Source: an uncultured Hyphomicrobiales bacterium
Lineage (GTDB): Bacteria > Pseudomonadota > Alphaproteobacteria > Rhizobiales > Ancalomicrobiaceae
Assembly: GCA_903930435.1 (NCBI GenBank)
Contig: CAIYYN010000068.1
Span: 1 to 64,000, forward strand
Length of the DNA: 64,000 bases
Direction: 5' to 3'
Position numbers and translations under genes: made by a program. The notes beneath the pieces were generated by a model that was not told where the DNA came from, did no database searches, and worked only from the letters and a program-made list of their open reading frames with translations. Positions 27,698 to 36,934 of this stretch are shown here, in pieces (the first letter of the stretch is position 1; each line of letters begins with the position of its first letter).

Positions 27698-28588
27698 TCA
27701 CACCACCTTCGCCCTTGCGGCAGTGGCCTTTTCGACGGCTGAGGACAGATTGAGGATGCGGATCGCGTTTTCCGAGAACAGTTTCTCGATGATGCCGGGC
27801 TTGAAGCCTTCCATCTCCCACTCATCGCAGCACTGGCCCGGACTCCAGCCCGGATAATCCGAGCCGAACAGCACCTTGTCCTGCAGGCGGCGCTGCATGT
27901 CGTGCTTGAGGGTTGGCGGGAAATACTTCGGGCTCCAGCCGGAAATATCGATGGAGACGTTTTTCTTGTGGATTGCGACCGCGATCAGTTCATCGGTCCA
28001 CGGCCAGCCGGGATGGGCGGCGATGATGTTGAGGCGCGGAAAATCGGCGGCGACATTGTCGAGATTGGGAATGGGGCGCGCATAATCCAGCTTGAAGCCG
28101 AGGCCACCCGGTTCGCCCGCCCCGATGGCCGTCGTTCCGCAATGGATCAGGACCGGCGCGCCGAGCGACTGCATCAGATCCCAGATCGGGTAAAACTGCC
28201 GATCCGCCGGAGCGAAGGCCTGAACCGGCGGCTGGTATTTCATCCCCATCAGCCCGAGGCCGCGGATCGCGTGCTCGATTTCTTCCAAGCCCTTACGCCC
28301 GCGCCAGGGGTCAACCATCCCCCAGCCCGGCAGGAACACGTCGGGATAATCGCGGGTCAGCCCGGCCAATTGCTCGTTGGTGAAGACGCTGCCACCCGCG
28401 CCATGTTCGGCATCCCAGGCAATGGCAATCGCGAGGCAATCGTCACGGCGGAAATCAGCCACGATGGTTTCATCGGGACGGGCGGCAAACCGACCCTTGA
28501 ACATGCGTTGTGCCGCTTCCATGAACGGGCCACTCGCCTCGGCATAGGCCGCATTCATCGGATGGACATGGACGTCAATGGCTCGCAA
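27698..28588 (-). CDS. Amidohydrolase family protein (ACMSD-like)
   Basis: A protein of 296 residues of the Amidohydro_2 family. It has the N-terminal metal motif DVHVHPMN, a conserved HCGTT strand, the metal histidine in IIAAHPGWPW and the catalytic aspartate in LFGSDYPGWSP. This arrangement is that of the decarboxylase/hydrolase branch that includes aminocarboxymuconate-semialdehyde and gamma-resorcylate decarboxylases. The substrate is unknown. It lies about 40 bases downstream of the CobW-type gene on the same strand and could share its transcript. Confidence 0.87.
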   Translation of the reverse strand: MRAIDVHVHPMNAAYAEASGPFMEAAQRMFKGRFAARPDETIVADFRRDDCLAIAIAWDAEHGAGGSVFTNEQLAGLTRDYPDVFLPGWGMVDPWRGRKGLEEIEHAIRGLGLMGMKYQPPVQAFAPADRQFYPIWDLMQSLGAPVLIHCGTTAIGAGEPGGLGFKLDYARPIPNLDNVAADFPRLNIIAAHPGWPWTDELIAVAIHKKNVSIDISGWSPKYFPPTLKHDMQRRLQDKVLFGSDYPGWSPGQCCDEWEMEGFKPGIIEKLFSENAIRILNLSSAVEKATAARAKVV

Positions 28589-28626
28589 GGCACTTCCTCC
28601 CGGATTATCATTTCAACTCAATGGTA

Positions 28627-29724
28627 TTACCCAGCCCTGACAGAAGCGGCTGCAACGATCAGACCCGGCAAGGCATTTGCCCAACTTGCGCGAATGGCAC
28701 CCGCTAGCTCCTGCTCGACGATCAGAACCAGCCGACTCCTCCGCATCTCATCCGGCCAGCGATCCAGCTCAACAGCCGGGTGCAACACGTGGTGAATGCC
28801 ATGGAGCACAACCGGACCCTCGGAACCAGCTATATCGAGCATGGCTTTCAGGCGCAGCAACCGCTCGGAATGTGGCAACCGCACGGAGCGAAGCCACGTC
28901 TCGAACCGATGCCAGTCGAGCGGTCGATCCGCCGTCAGGGACAGCGCGACATAATCACTGGCATGACCGTCGAGATCAGTTCCACCATCGGCCTGAAATC
29001 CGGCGCGGGCAGCCGTCATAGCCGCTGGCAGTGCGTCGGCATCGAGAAACGAGGCGGGAAAGAGATCCAATGGCGATACCCGGCTATCCAGCGACCCATG
29101 ACGCCCGCGTGGATCAATGATGCGGACTGATGCTGCCGGGTTCAACCTGCCAATTCGGAGGATGAGCTGTTCGACGGTCGCCGTATCCACGAGGTCAGCC
29201 TTGGAGACGAGGATCGTATCGGCCAGGGCGATCTGTTTGCGGGTCTCGGCAAAGCGGGTGATGTGATCCTCGCCAAACAGCGCATCGACGACCGTGACAA
29301 TCGCCTCCAGCCGCAGCGCCCGGGAGATCACGGGATTGCGCAGGATGCCTTGCGCGATGGGGGCCGGATCGGCAAGGCCCGAGGGTTCGATGATCAGCCG
29401 GTCAAATGCCGGCATGTCACCCGCTTCCCGGCGCGTGAAGACCCGCATAACCGCCTCTTCCATGTCACCGGCCAGATTGCAGCACAGGCACCCGTTCGCC
29501 ATGACGACGGTCTTGTCCGCACCATGATCGATCAGATCGGCGTCCAGCGGAATCGCTCCGAACTCATTGACGGCAACCGCCGTCCGGGCCATCGACGGAT
29601 GGCGCAGCAAGGTGTTGACAAGCGACGTCTTGCCTGCACCCAGGAAGCCGCTGAGCAGCACGACCGGCAGTCGCGCCCGATCCAGGTCAGCTCGCAGGAA
29701 AAACGATGGTCTGGCGGCAGGCAT
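28627..29724 (-). CDS. CobW/COG0523-family G3E GTPase
   Basis: A protein of 365 residues. Walker A is GFLGAGKTS (residues 26-34), the metal motif C-L-C-C is at about residue 83, Walker B/switch is LIIEPSGLADPAP, and the guanine-recognition motif is VSKADL. A CobW C-terminal domain follows. Family members insert or store metal (Zn, Co, Fe or Ni) for partner enzymes. There is no Zur or cobalamin context here. The metal-dependent amidohydrolase just downstream is a plausible client, by inference. Confidence 0.92.
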   Translation of the reverse strand: MPAARPSFFLRADLDRARLPVVLLSGFLGAGKTSLVNTLLRHPSMARTAVAVNEFGAIPLDADLIDHGADKTVVMANGCLCCNLAGDMEEAVMRVFTRREAGDMPAFDRLIIEPSGLADPAPIAQGILRNPVISRALRLEAIVTVVDALFGEDHITRFAETRKQIALADTILVSKADLVDTATVEQLILRIGRLNPAASVRIIDPRGRHGSLDSRVSPLDLFPASFLDADALPAAMTAARAGFQADGGTDLDGHASDYVALSLTADRPLDWHRFETWLRSVRLPHSERLLRLKAMLDIAGSEGPVVLHGIHHVLHPAVELDRWPDEMRRSRLVLIVEQELAGAIRASWANALPGLIVAAASVRAG

Positions 29725-29944
29725 GCTTTCGGAGTCATCCCATGTTGATTGGTCTGCCCCGAGGACCGGGACGCGATGGTTTCAAAGCCGACTGTAGACA
29801 TCTGGACGCTGCCGCGCCAGAGGTCCGGACGCCCCGTCACCAGCCGGGCATCCAGGTCGCGGCTCGCATGCAAGGAGATACTGGCGTCCAGCCCAATTGC
29901 CCCCTAAAACCGGAACGCAGAACAGGATCAGGAGTGAACCGCCG

Positions 29945-31144
29945 ATGCCGGAATCGTTTGACGACGTTTGGCCCCCAGAGTCAAAAGTGGCAACCGGGCC
30001 TTTGCGCGGGGTGCGCGTTCTGGATCTGACAACGGTCATCATGGGTCCTTCGGCGACCATGATGCTCGGCGATCTTGGCGCAGATGTCATCAAGGTCGAG
30101 AATGGCACGGGCGACACCATGCGCTGGATTGGCCCGTTCCGGCATGACGGCATGGGTCCGATGTATCTGGAGGGCAATCGCAACAAGCGCGGCGTCCTGC
30201 TGGATCTGAAGACACCAGAGGGCAAGGCGGCGATCCTGGCGCTGGCCGCCAAGGCCGATGTGCTCGTCTCCAATGTCCGCCCCCAAGGCATGGCCCGCCT
30301 CGGCCTCGACTATGCCGCCATTTCTGCGACCAATCCAAAGATCATCTATTGCGCCGCTGTCGGCTATGGGTCTGGCGGGCCGGAAGCAGGCAAGGCCGTC
30401 TATGATGATCTGATGCAGGCGGCTTCCGGGCTGGCAGGCCTGTTCAAGACGATGGACGGCGCACCGCGCTATACGCCACTGAACCTGTGCGACCGGATCG
30501 TCGGGCTTTATGTCGCCAATTCTATCACGGCGGCGCTTTACCATCGCGCCCAGACTGGCGAAGGCCAGTTCATCGAAGTGCCAATGTTCGAGACCATGGC
30601 GCAGTTCGTGCTCGCCGATCATATGTGCGGTGCGGCTTTTGTGCCGCCTGAAGGCGAGATGCGCTACAAGCGCCTGATGTCGCGCACACGTGGACCCTTT
30701 GCGACGCTCGATGGCGATCTGGCCGTCGTGGTCTATTCTAACAAGCATTGGGAAGCGTTCAGCAGCTTCGTCGGCGAACCCGGCCTGCTCAGCCGCGATC
30801 CACGCTTTGCCTCGCAGGAATCCCGCACCCGATACGCCGAGGACATGGGCCGGTTCATATCCGAACATCTGAGCAAGCGCACGAGCGACGACTGGCTCAA
30901 GATCTTCGTCGAGCTTGATATCCCTGCCTGCAAGGTCAATTCGATGGAAGATCTGCTGACCAACGAGCATCTCAATGCCGTTGATTTCTTTTCGACCGAA
31001 ACCCATCCGACCGAAGGCGAGATCCTGATCCCGCGCTTCCCCGTGACGTTCTCCAAATCGCCCGCCGACCTGCGCCGTCTCGCGCCCAATCTCGGCGAGC
31101 ACAATGACGAGATCCTGGGTTCACTGGCCCCGAAGACCTTATGA
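29945..31144 (+). CDS. Class III (CaiB/BaiF) CoA-transferase
   Basis: A protein of 399 residues. The start at 29945 follows CAGGAGTG; an in-phase ATG at 29897 is less likely. The family signature VRVLDLTTVIMGPSATMMLGDLGADVIKVE opens the protein, in segments about residues 22-55. The probable catalytic aspartate is in NLCDRIVG, and TGEGQFIEVPMFE follows. It transfers CoA between an acyl-CoA and a free carboxylate. It starts an operon with an enoyl-CoA hydratase and a second class III CoA-transferase, so the set probably activates and processes a small organic acid. Confidence 0.92.
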   Translation: MPESFDDVWPPESKVATGPLRGVRVLDLTTVIMGPSATMMLGDLGADVIKVENGTGDTMRWIGPFRHDGMGPMYLEGNRNKRGVLLDLKTPEGKAAILALAAKADVLVSNVRPQGMARLGLDYAAISATNPKIIYCAAVGYGSGGPEAGKAVYDDLMQAASGLAGLFKTMDGAPRYTPLNLCDRIVGLYVANSITAALYHRAQTGEGQFIEVPMFETMAQFVLADHMCGAAFVPPEGEMRYKRLMSRTRGPFATLDGDLAVVVYSNKHWEAFSSFVGEPGLLSRDPRFASQESRTRYAEDMGRFISEHLSKRTSDDWLKIFVELDIPACKVNSMEDLLTNEHLNAVDFFSTETHPTEGEILIPRFPVTFSKSPADLRRLAPNLGEHNDEILGSLAPKTL

Positions 31145-31184
31145 CCATAAAATCAATCAAATCAATATAAACCGGATACAAAAC

Positions 31185-31970
31185 ATGACCGAGGAAAAGC
31201 CCGATATCCGCACGGAACGCCGTGGCAAGGCGCTCTGGATCATCATCGACCGCGAGGAGCGGCGTAATGCGATGAACAAGCGCGTCATTGCCGGCATCGA
31301 AGCGGCCATGAGCGCCGCCGAGACTGATCCGACGATCCGGGCCGTCGTCTTGACCGGTGCCGGACGCAAGGCATTCTGCGCGGGCATGGATCTGTCATCG
31401 GGCACCGGCACTTTCACGCTTGGCCTTGATCAACCCATGACCGACCTCGGCATGTTGATCCGACGGGTCAAGGCGATGCAAATCCCGGTGATTGCACGGG
31501 TCAATGGCGATTGCGTCGCAGGTGGAATGGGATTGATGGCGATGTGCGACATGGCGATCGTTGCAGACAATGCCCGGTTCGGATTGCCCGAGGTCAAGGT
31601 TGGCGTGTTCCCGATGCAGGTGCTGGTGCTGCTGCGGTCGCTGATCGGCGCGCGCCATATTAATGAGTTGTGCCTGACCGGCGACATGATCACGGCAGCG
31701 CGTGCCCGCGACATCGGCCTCGCCAACGACGTCGTTCCCTACGACGATCTGGACGCGAAGGTCGATGCGCTCGTCGCCAAACTTTGCGCCAATTCGCCCG
31801 TCGCGATCCGTCGTGGCAAATATGCGATGGCGGCGATGGAGATGATGGCGTTCAACGAGGCCATTGCCTTTGCCGAACAGTTGATCACCGTCGCCTCCTT
31901 GACCGGGGATGCCACCGAAGGCCTCGCCGCTTTCAACGAGAAGCGCAAGCCAAAGTGGGCGGAAGACTGA
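31185..31970 (+). CDS. Enoyl-CoA hydratase/isomerase family protein
   Basis: A protein of 261 residues. The start at 31185 gives MTEEKPDIRTERRGKALWI. Crotonase-fold motifs include the oxyanion-hole segment AFCAGMDL and GGMGLMAMCDMAI, followed by FGLPEVKVGVFP with one catalytic glutamate. The other glutamate usual in hydratases (GGGCE) is replaced, so isomerase, racemase or other crotonase chemistry is possible. It lies 40 bases after one CoA-transferase and three bases before the next. Confidence 0.9.
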   Translation: MTEEKPDIRTERRGKALWIIIDREERRNAMNKRVIAGIEAAMSAAETDPTIRAVVLTGAGRKAFCAGMDLSSGTGTFTLGLDQPMTDLGMLIRRVKAMQIPVIARVNGDCVAGGMGLMAMCDMAIVADNARFGLPEVKVGVFPMQVLVLLRSLIGARHINELCLTGDMITAARARDIGLANDVVPYDDLDAKVDALVAKLCANSPVAIRRGKYAMAAMEMMAFNEAIAFAEQLITVASLTGDATEGLAAFNEKRKPKWAED

Positions 31971-31973
31971 TCC

Positions 31974-33107
31974 ATGACCAACCCGAGCCGTGGCGGCATT
32001 CTCTCAAACCTGCGTGTGATCGAACTGGGCCAGGTGCTGGCGGGTCCCTTTGCCGGGGCCGTGTTTGCCGATCTCGGTGCCGACGTCATCAAGATCGAAC
32101 GGCCCGAGGGTGGCGACGATGGTCGCCGCATGGGCGTGCCGTTTCATGGCGATGACAGCCTGATCTTTCAGGTGTTCAATCGCGGCAAGCAATCACTCAC
32201 GCTTGATCTCACGACGCCTGAGGGACTTGCCGCGCTGGAAGATCTCGTGAGCACCGCCGACGTCATGCTCCACAATTTGAGACCGGGCGTGGCGGAAAAA
32301 CTCGGCATCGACGGCAAAAGCCTGACTGCCCGCCATCCCCGCCTGATCTATTGCGAGCTGGGCGCTTTCGGCCACATCGGACCGGAGCGTTTGCGCCCTG
32401 CCTATGAGCCGCTGATTCAGGCCTATTCCGGCCTGTCGTCGATCAACGGCGGCCAGGATGACCCGCCGATCCGCATGGGCGCGTCGCTGTGCGATCAGGG
32501 AACCGGCATGTGGGCGGTGATCGGCGCGCTCAGCCTGATCGAGCGGCGACACACGACGGGAAAAGGCGGCATTGTCAATGTCTCGCTGCTGGAGACCGGT
32601 CTGGTCTGGGCCGCTGCCAAGCTCGATGCCTACATGAACCAGGGTCAGGAACCGCAACGCCATCGCTCCGGCCACCCGGATTTCGTGCCCTATGAAGCCT
32701 TCGATGCGGCTGACGGACCCTTCATCATCTGTGTCGGCAATGATCGGCTGTTCGTCAAACTGTGCGCGGCGCTCGATACGCCCGCCTGGGTCACCGATCC
32801 GCGCTATCTCACCAATCGCGACCGGCTCGCCAACCGTCAGAGCCTCGTTGATGCCTTGAACGCGCGATTGGGATCCGGCACGCGGGATTACTGGATCGGG
32901 AAGCTGGAGGCTGTTGGTGTTCCTTGTGCGCCGATCCACACGATTGCCGAAGCCATTGCGACGCCGCAGGTGCAGGCCCTCGGCCTCATCCAAACGGTGC
33001 CCGGCGAAGCCTTTACGCTCACCGGGCTGCCGATTTCATTCGATGGCGTCCGTCCTGCACTGACATCCGCCGCCCCGAAACTTGGCGCTAATACGCTCAA
33101 ATCCTGA
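31974..33107 (+). CDS. Class III (CaiB/BaiF) CoA-transferase, second copy
   Basis: A protein of 377 residues, starting three bases after the hydratase stop. It has LRVIELGQVLAGPFAGAV and FADLGADVIKIE at the N-terminus, the catalytic-type aspartate in SLCDQGTG, and TGKGGIVNVSLLE. It differs clearly from the first CoA-transferase of the operon, so the pair may use different acyl groups or form a heteromer, as known for some class III enzymes. It ends four bases from the convergent mscL stop. Confidence 0.92.
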   Translation: MTNPSRGGILSNLRVIELGQVLAGPFAGAVFADLGADVIKIERPEGGDDGRRMGVPFHGDDSLIFQVFNRGKQSLTLDLTTPEGLAALEDLVSTADVMLHNLRPGVAEKLGIDGKSLTARHPRLIYCELGAFGHIGPERLRPAYEPLIQAYSGLSSINGGQDDPPIRMGASLCDQGTGMWAVIGALSLIERRHTTGKGGIVNVSLLETGLVWAAAKLDAYMNQGQEPQRHRSGHPDFVPYEAFDAADGPFIICVGNDRLFVKLCAALDTPAWVTDPRYLTNRDRLANRQSLVDALNARLGSGTRDYWIGKLEAVGVPCAPIHTIAEAIATPQVQALGLIQTVPGEAFTLTGLPISFDGVRPALTSAAPKLGANTLKS

Positions 33108-33111
33108 GCGT

Positions 33112-33540
33112 TCAGCTGCCGCTCCGGGCTTTCAGGAGATCGCGGATTTCGGTCAGCAGCGCGACGTCGGCCGGCGTGACGGGCGCGGGCTTTGGCTCGT
33201 CTTTCTTCAGCTTGTTGATGAACTTGACGACGAGGAACAAGACAAATGCGATGATGATGAAGTTGATTGCCACAGTGATGAATTCACCGTAACCGATAGC
33301 GGCACCGAGTTTCTTGGCAGCCTCATAGGTGGTCGGCGCTGGGGTTCCGGCGGCAAGTGACTTCAACGAGATGAAGTAATTCGAGAAGTCCAATCCACCC
33401 GTCAGGGCGCCAACAATCGGCATGATGACATCGCCGACAAGGCTCGCTACGATCTTGCCGAAAGCGGCACCGATGATCACACCGATGGCGAGATCGACCA
33501 CATTGCCCTTCATGGCAAATTCTTTGAATTCCTTCAGCAT
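33112..33540 (-). CDS. mscL: Large-conductance mechanosensitive channel
   Basis: A protein of 142 residues that opens [20 protein letters not shown], the conserved MscL N-terminus and first membrane helix ([20 protein letters not shown]). The second helix is [18 protein letters not shown], and the tail is charged and proline-rich. It is an emergency release valve for hypo-osmotic shock. It stands alone and convergent to the CoA-transferase operon. Confidence 0.97.
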   Translation of the reverse strand: MLKEFKEFAMKGNVVDLAIGVIIGAAFGKIVASLVGDVIMPIVGALTGGLDFSNYFISLKSLAAGTPAPTTYEAAKKLGAAIGYGEFITVAINFIIIAFVLFLVVKFINKLKKDEPKPAPVTPADVALLTEIRDLLKARSGS

Positions 33541-33779
33541 TTCGCCCTCCGCCTGCCTCTTGGGTGCATCCTTTGTGATAGAATTTGCAGGCTATTCGCC
33601 TCAATCCGTATACGCAATATTAATTATTGGATCTCTCGGCGAAGCCGTTGCATTTATGGGGCAATCAAGCCCAGACTGACCGGATATGGTGCTAACGCAA
33701 TCTGGATAAATCGCATCAGCAGGCATGGTCCTTGCTTTCGTCAGGCATTACGGTTCACTCGGGGATCAGGGAATTGCCC

Positions 33780-34697
33780 ATGCCACGCCAGTTCAACGTC
33801 GCCAGCGCACAACTCGGCCCCATTGCCCGGACGGAGCCGCGTGCTTCTGTCGTCGCACGCATGCTTAAACTTCTACATGACTGCGAGCGCCGTGATGTCC
33901 GCTTTGTCGTCTTCCCGGAACTGGCGCTGACAACCTTCTTTCCCCGTTGGTATTTCGAGGATGAGGCTGAACTTGATTCATTTTATGAACGCGCCATGCC
34001 CAATGACGATGTTGCGCCGCTGTTTGAAGCAGCCCGCAATGCCGGCATCGGTTTTCATCTCGGGTTCGCCGAACTGACCGAGATCGAGGGGCGGAAGGCG
34101 CGCTTCAACACCGCCATCCTCGTTGATCCCGACGGCACCATTGTTCACACCTATCGCAAGGTCCATCTGCCCGGTCACCGGGAGTATGAGCCGCAACTGC
34201 CATTCCAGCATCTGGAAAAACGCTATTTCGAGCGGGGCAATCTCGGCTTCCCGGTCACCGAGACGATGGGTGGACAATTCGGCACCCTGATCTGCAATGA
34301 TCGTCGCTGGCCGGAAGCATTCCGCATGCTGGGGCTGCAAGGCGTCGAACTCGTCGCCATCGGCTACAATACGCCACAACATTACCCGCGTGTGCCCGCG
34401 CAGGACCGGCTGATGGACTTTCACAATCACCTATCGCTGCAAGCAGGTGCCTATCAGAACGGCACCTATGTCATTGGATCTGCCAAGGCGGGTCTCGAAG
34501 AAAACTGCGAGCTGATCGGCGGTTCATGCATCGTCGCCCCGACCGGCGAAATCGTTGCACTCGCCGCAACCCGTGGCGATGAACTGGTGACCGCGCCCAT
34601 CGACCTCGACCGCTGCGCCGAGATCAAGGCACATATCTTCAACTTCACGCTCCATCGCCAGCCGGACATGTACGACCTTCTGACCAAGACGATGTGA
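33780..34697 (+). CDS. N-carbamoyl-D-amino acid hydrolase
   Basis: A protein of 305 residues of the nitrilase superfamily. The start at 33780 makes residue numbers coincide with the Agrobacterium enzyme: Glu47 (FPELALTTFFPR), Lys127 (YRKVHLPGH) and Cys172 (LICNDRRWPE) form the catalytic triad. The FQHLEKRYFE and HIFNFTLHRQP segments are also diagnostic. It removes the carbamoyl group from N-carbamoyl-D-amino acids to give D-amino acid, CO2 and ammonia. The hydantoinase that usually makes its substrate is not in the window. An NCS1 permease module of the family that includes hydantoin transporters is present about 23 kb away. Confidence 0.94.
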   Translation: MPRQFNVASAQLGPIARTEPRASVVARMLKLLHDCERRDVRFVVFPELALTTFFPRWYFEDEAELDSFYERAMPNDDVAPLFEAARNAGIGFHLGFAELTEIEGRKARFNTAILVDPDGTIVHTYRKVHLPGHREYEPQLPFQHLEKRYFERGNLGFPVTETMGGQFGTLICNDRRWPEAFRMLGLQGVELVAIGYNTPQHYPRVPAQDRLMDFHNHLSLQAGAYQNGTYVIGSAKAGLEENCELIGGSCIVAPTGEIVALAATRGDELVTAPIDLDRCAEIKAHIFNFTLHRQPDMYDLLTKTM

Positions 34698-34730
34698 CAT
34701 CGTGTCCGATCACGCCAACCACTGGCGCAC

Positions 34731-36128
34731 CTATTTCGCCAGGCGAACGTTCTGCAAGACCTGCACGAAGAGAGCAGTCATTGCCTGCTGGATGCCATCC
34801 GTCGGGCTTACTTCGAAATAGAGACCCGGCGAGGCACACTGCTGCATATTGACCGGAATCTGGCTCGCCCAAGGCGCAACAGTTCCATTATACCAACCAT
34901 TTGTCGTGAGCGGATAATAGGTCGTATAAAGCACGGCGATCTGTATGCCGCGATTTTTAATGGCCGTGCAATCAGCGACATTGATCGGTTCCTGGCAGCG
35001 CCCGGCACCCAATACGGACTGAGAACACGTGGCGGGATAATAGGCATCCGCCACGCCGTCAGTGACCATGAAGACCACCTTTTTCGGCGCGTTTGGATTA
35101 CTGCCATCTCCCGGAGCGGTTATCACGGTGTTGATCGAACTCAGAACGCCATCAAAGTCCGTCATCTGGTCATTGTTGTAACCGTTATAGGGCACAGACA
35201 TCACATCGATTGCGTTGGCCTGTGTACTGACGCTCGACAGGTTGCTGCTCAGTTGCGCGATTTGCGTGAGACCGATGGATTGAGCACTGCTGCCAAATGT
35301 GTAGATCGCCATCCGGAATTCGTTCGCACTGACTTCCGAACTCTTGGCCGTTGACGTCAGGTTTTGAGTGGCAAGGCGAACCACATCAATCCGCTTCGGG
35401 ATGTTGTAGGTAGCGGCGAGCGCATAAAAATCATTCGGCGAGGCCGACAGGTCATGACAGGCAAAAGCACACTGTGTGTTACCACTGTTGATATACGTAT
35501 TTAAGCTTGCGGGATAAGACGCGTTATATTGCGTCAGAGCGACCATCTGGTTGATCCCTGCCTGTGTCGCCGCGATCCCCATGGACGGTGTATTGTCGAG
35601 CAACATGTAGAAATCGATATAGGGTGCCAGATTGGACGCCCCCTGGGATGCTCCTGTCACCGTCCAATCCGTCATTCCGACCAGTGGCAGGAACGACAAC
35701 TTGATGTTCGCGGTAAAACTGACCTGTGAATTGATATTCAATCCACTTTTGGCAACAGTCGCATTGGCAACCAGGCTATCAATGCCGGTCAGGTTCTGAA
35801 TATTCGCATTAAACAGGTTCAACGCATCAGTCTTACCTTCGGAAATCTCGCCATCGCCCAACATGGCCGCCGCCGCGACAGAAGCAGGCGAATTGACCGT
35901 GACCGAAGAAACAGCTGCGGTATCAGCCGCGTTCTGCAACTGCTGACGCGCCCAATAGACGTTCGCGATATCGATCGATCCGCCCGACAAAACCATGATT
36001 GGCAAAAGCAGCAGCGCGAATTGCATTGCAATCGCCGCCGAGCAGTCGCGCGCCAAATTTTTGGAGCAAGCTGATACCCCGCGAAAAAAGGAGCGCCGGA
36101 ACCTGAAAATCAACGCATAATAACACAT
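34731..36128 (-). CDS. TadE/TadG-type pilus assembly protein with von Willebrand A domain
   Basis: A protein of 465 residues. A short basic N-terminus precedes one membrane helix (MQFALLLLPIMVLSGGSIDI) and the TadG-like DIANVYWARQQLQNAADTAA. A vWA-like region follows from about residue 165 (IDFYMLLDNTPSMGIA, with a partly degenerate DxSxS metal site), then KKVVFMVTDGVADAYY. Cysteines in the second half could form disulfides. Such proteins anchor Flp/Tad pili or act as surface adhesins. No other tad gene is nearby. The N-terminal start is uncertain because no strong ribosome site is seen. Confidence 0.88.
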   Translation of the reverse strand: MCYYALIFRFRRSFFRGVSACSKNLARDCSAAIAMQFALLLLPIMVLSGGSIDIANVYWARQQLQNAADTAAVSSVTVNSPASVAAAAMLGDGEISEGKTDALNLFNANIQNLTGIDSLVANATVAKSGLNINSQVSFTANIKLSFLPLVGMTDWTVTGASQGASNLAPYIDFYMLLDNTPSMGIAATQAGINQMVALTQYNASYPASLNTYINSGNTQCAFACHDLSASPNDFYALAATYNIPKRIDVVRLATQNLTSTAKSSEVSANEFRMAIYTFGSSAQSIGLTQIAQLSSNLSSVSTQANAIDVMSVPYNGYNNDQMTDFDGVLSSINTVITAPGDGSNPNAPKKVVFMVTDGVADAYYPATCSQSVLGAGRCQEPINVADCTAIKNRGIQIAVLYTTYYPLTTNGWYNGTVAPWASQIPVNMQQCASPGLYFEVSPTDGIQQAMTALFVQVLQNVRLAK

Positions 36129-36516
36129 AGATTTTTTCGAACCTATAGGTCATATCTGAACCAAAATTGGTCCCATCAGGTTGCAATTTTACAATTAACT
36201 TTGGATTAACACGTAAGATATCAAGATGTATTTTGGTCTTTATTCTTAATCAATGCTGTCTCATTGCCGAATAGGACAAAACGAATATAAATTTGAATTT
36301 TTGAATATTTATTTCTGCACTGGCTTTCTAGTGATTTTTTCGACCGGAATTGGTTTCATCGCTTGTACTTGGACAAAGAGGTCTCAAGTGCTATCCGCTC
36401 GACCGTCGTGCTGACGAGCGGAGGCAAGTGTTCGTGGCGATCTCGGCGCAGATTGATGACTTCGATACGCTCGCTGGCACTCGCCCGTGACATCAAAAGC
36501 GACGAGGACCGAGGGC
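36129..36516. other. AT-rich gap with a possible gene remnant
   Basis: Bases 36130-36350 are strongly AT-rich, unlike their surroundings, and hold no credible gene; they are probably the upstream region of the TadG-like gene. On the minus strand, about 36356-36500 reads ...ERIEVINLRRDRHEH...ALETSLSKYKR then stop, with no start other than ones inside the aconitase X small-subunit region. This could be a decayed gene end but matches nothing I recognise. Confidence 0.35.
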
Positions 36517-36921
36517 TCACTCCCCGGCGTTGATCCTGTACGTCCCGCCAGCCAAGGCCTGCATCTCGTCGCGGGCGATCTGGATTGCCGGAGGGGCTTG
36601 CCAACCCATCTCGCGAGCGACAACGGCACCCAAAATCAGAATGGCATCCGGCTCAACAAGAACCAGTCCCGCCGGAGCCTGACCAATCCGGATCAGTTCC
36701 AGCATGATCGCCGACGAGGACGAGGAGCCAATCGTTCCGGGCAGGGCCAACATCCGACCGGCAACGCTGATCCCGCATTGGGGATGGCGCACTTGTGTGA
36801 TCCGACCGCTCGCCGGGTCCACGCCACCCCAGAACGACAGCGGCTCATCCAGCCGCAGGAGTTCGCCTTCGCCGTGCCCGTTCAGTAGGATCTTGCCTTC
36901 AAGGAGCTTTGTCTCAGTCAT
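36517..36921 (-). CDS. Aconitase X small subunit (swivel domain, DUF126)
   Basis: A protein of 134 residues. It shows the DUF126 pattern: LSFWGGVDPASGRITQVRHP, the substrate-binding serine run GTIGSSSSSAIMLE, and ILGAVVAREMG. It is the swivelling domain that completes the active site of aconitase X, which in this two-gene (type II) form is a separate subunit. The large-subunit gene ends 13 bases upstream, so the pair is co-transcribed. Characterised bacterial aconitase X enzymes dehydrate cis-3-hydroxy-L-proline. Confidence 0.9.
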   Translation of the reverse strand: MTETKLLEGKILLNGHGEGELLRLDEPLSFWGGVDPASGRITQVRHPQCGISVAGRMLALPGTIGSSSSSAIMLELIRIGQAPAGLVLVEPDAILILGAVVAREMGWQAPPAIQIARDEMQALAGGTYRINAGE

Positions 36922-36934
36922 CTCACTTGCTCCT

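Noticed and set aside
36356-36604. Minus-strand frame ending ...LETSLSKYKR
   Set aside because: It starts inside the aconitase X small subunit on the same strand and matches no family; it is at most a decayed gene end, noted in the gap entry.
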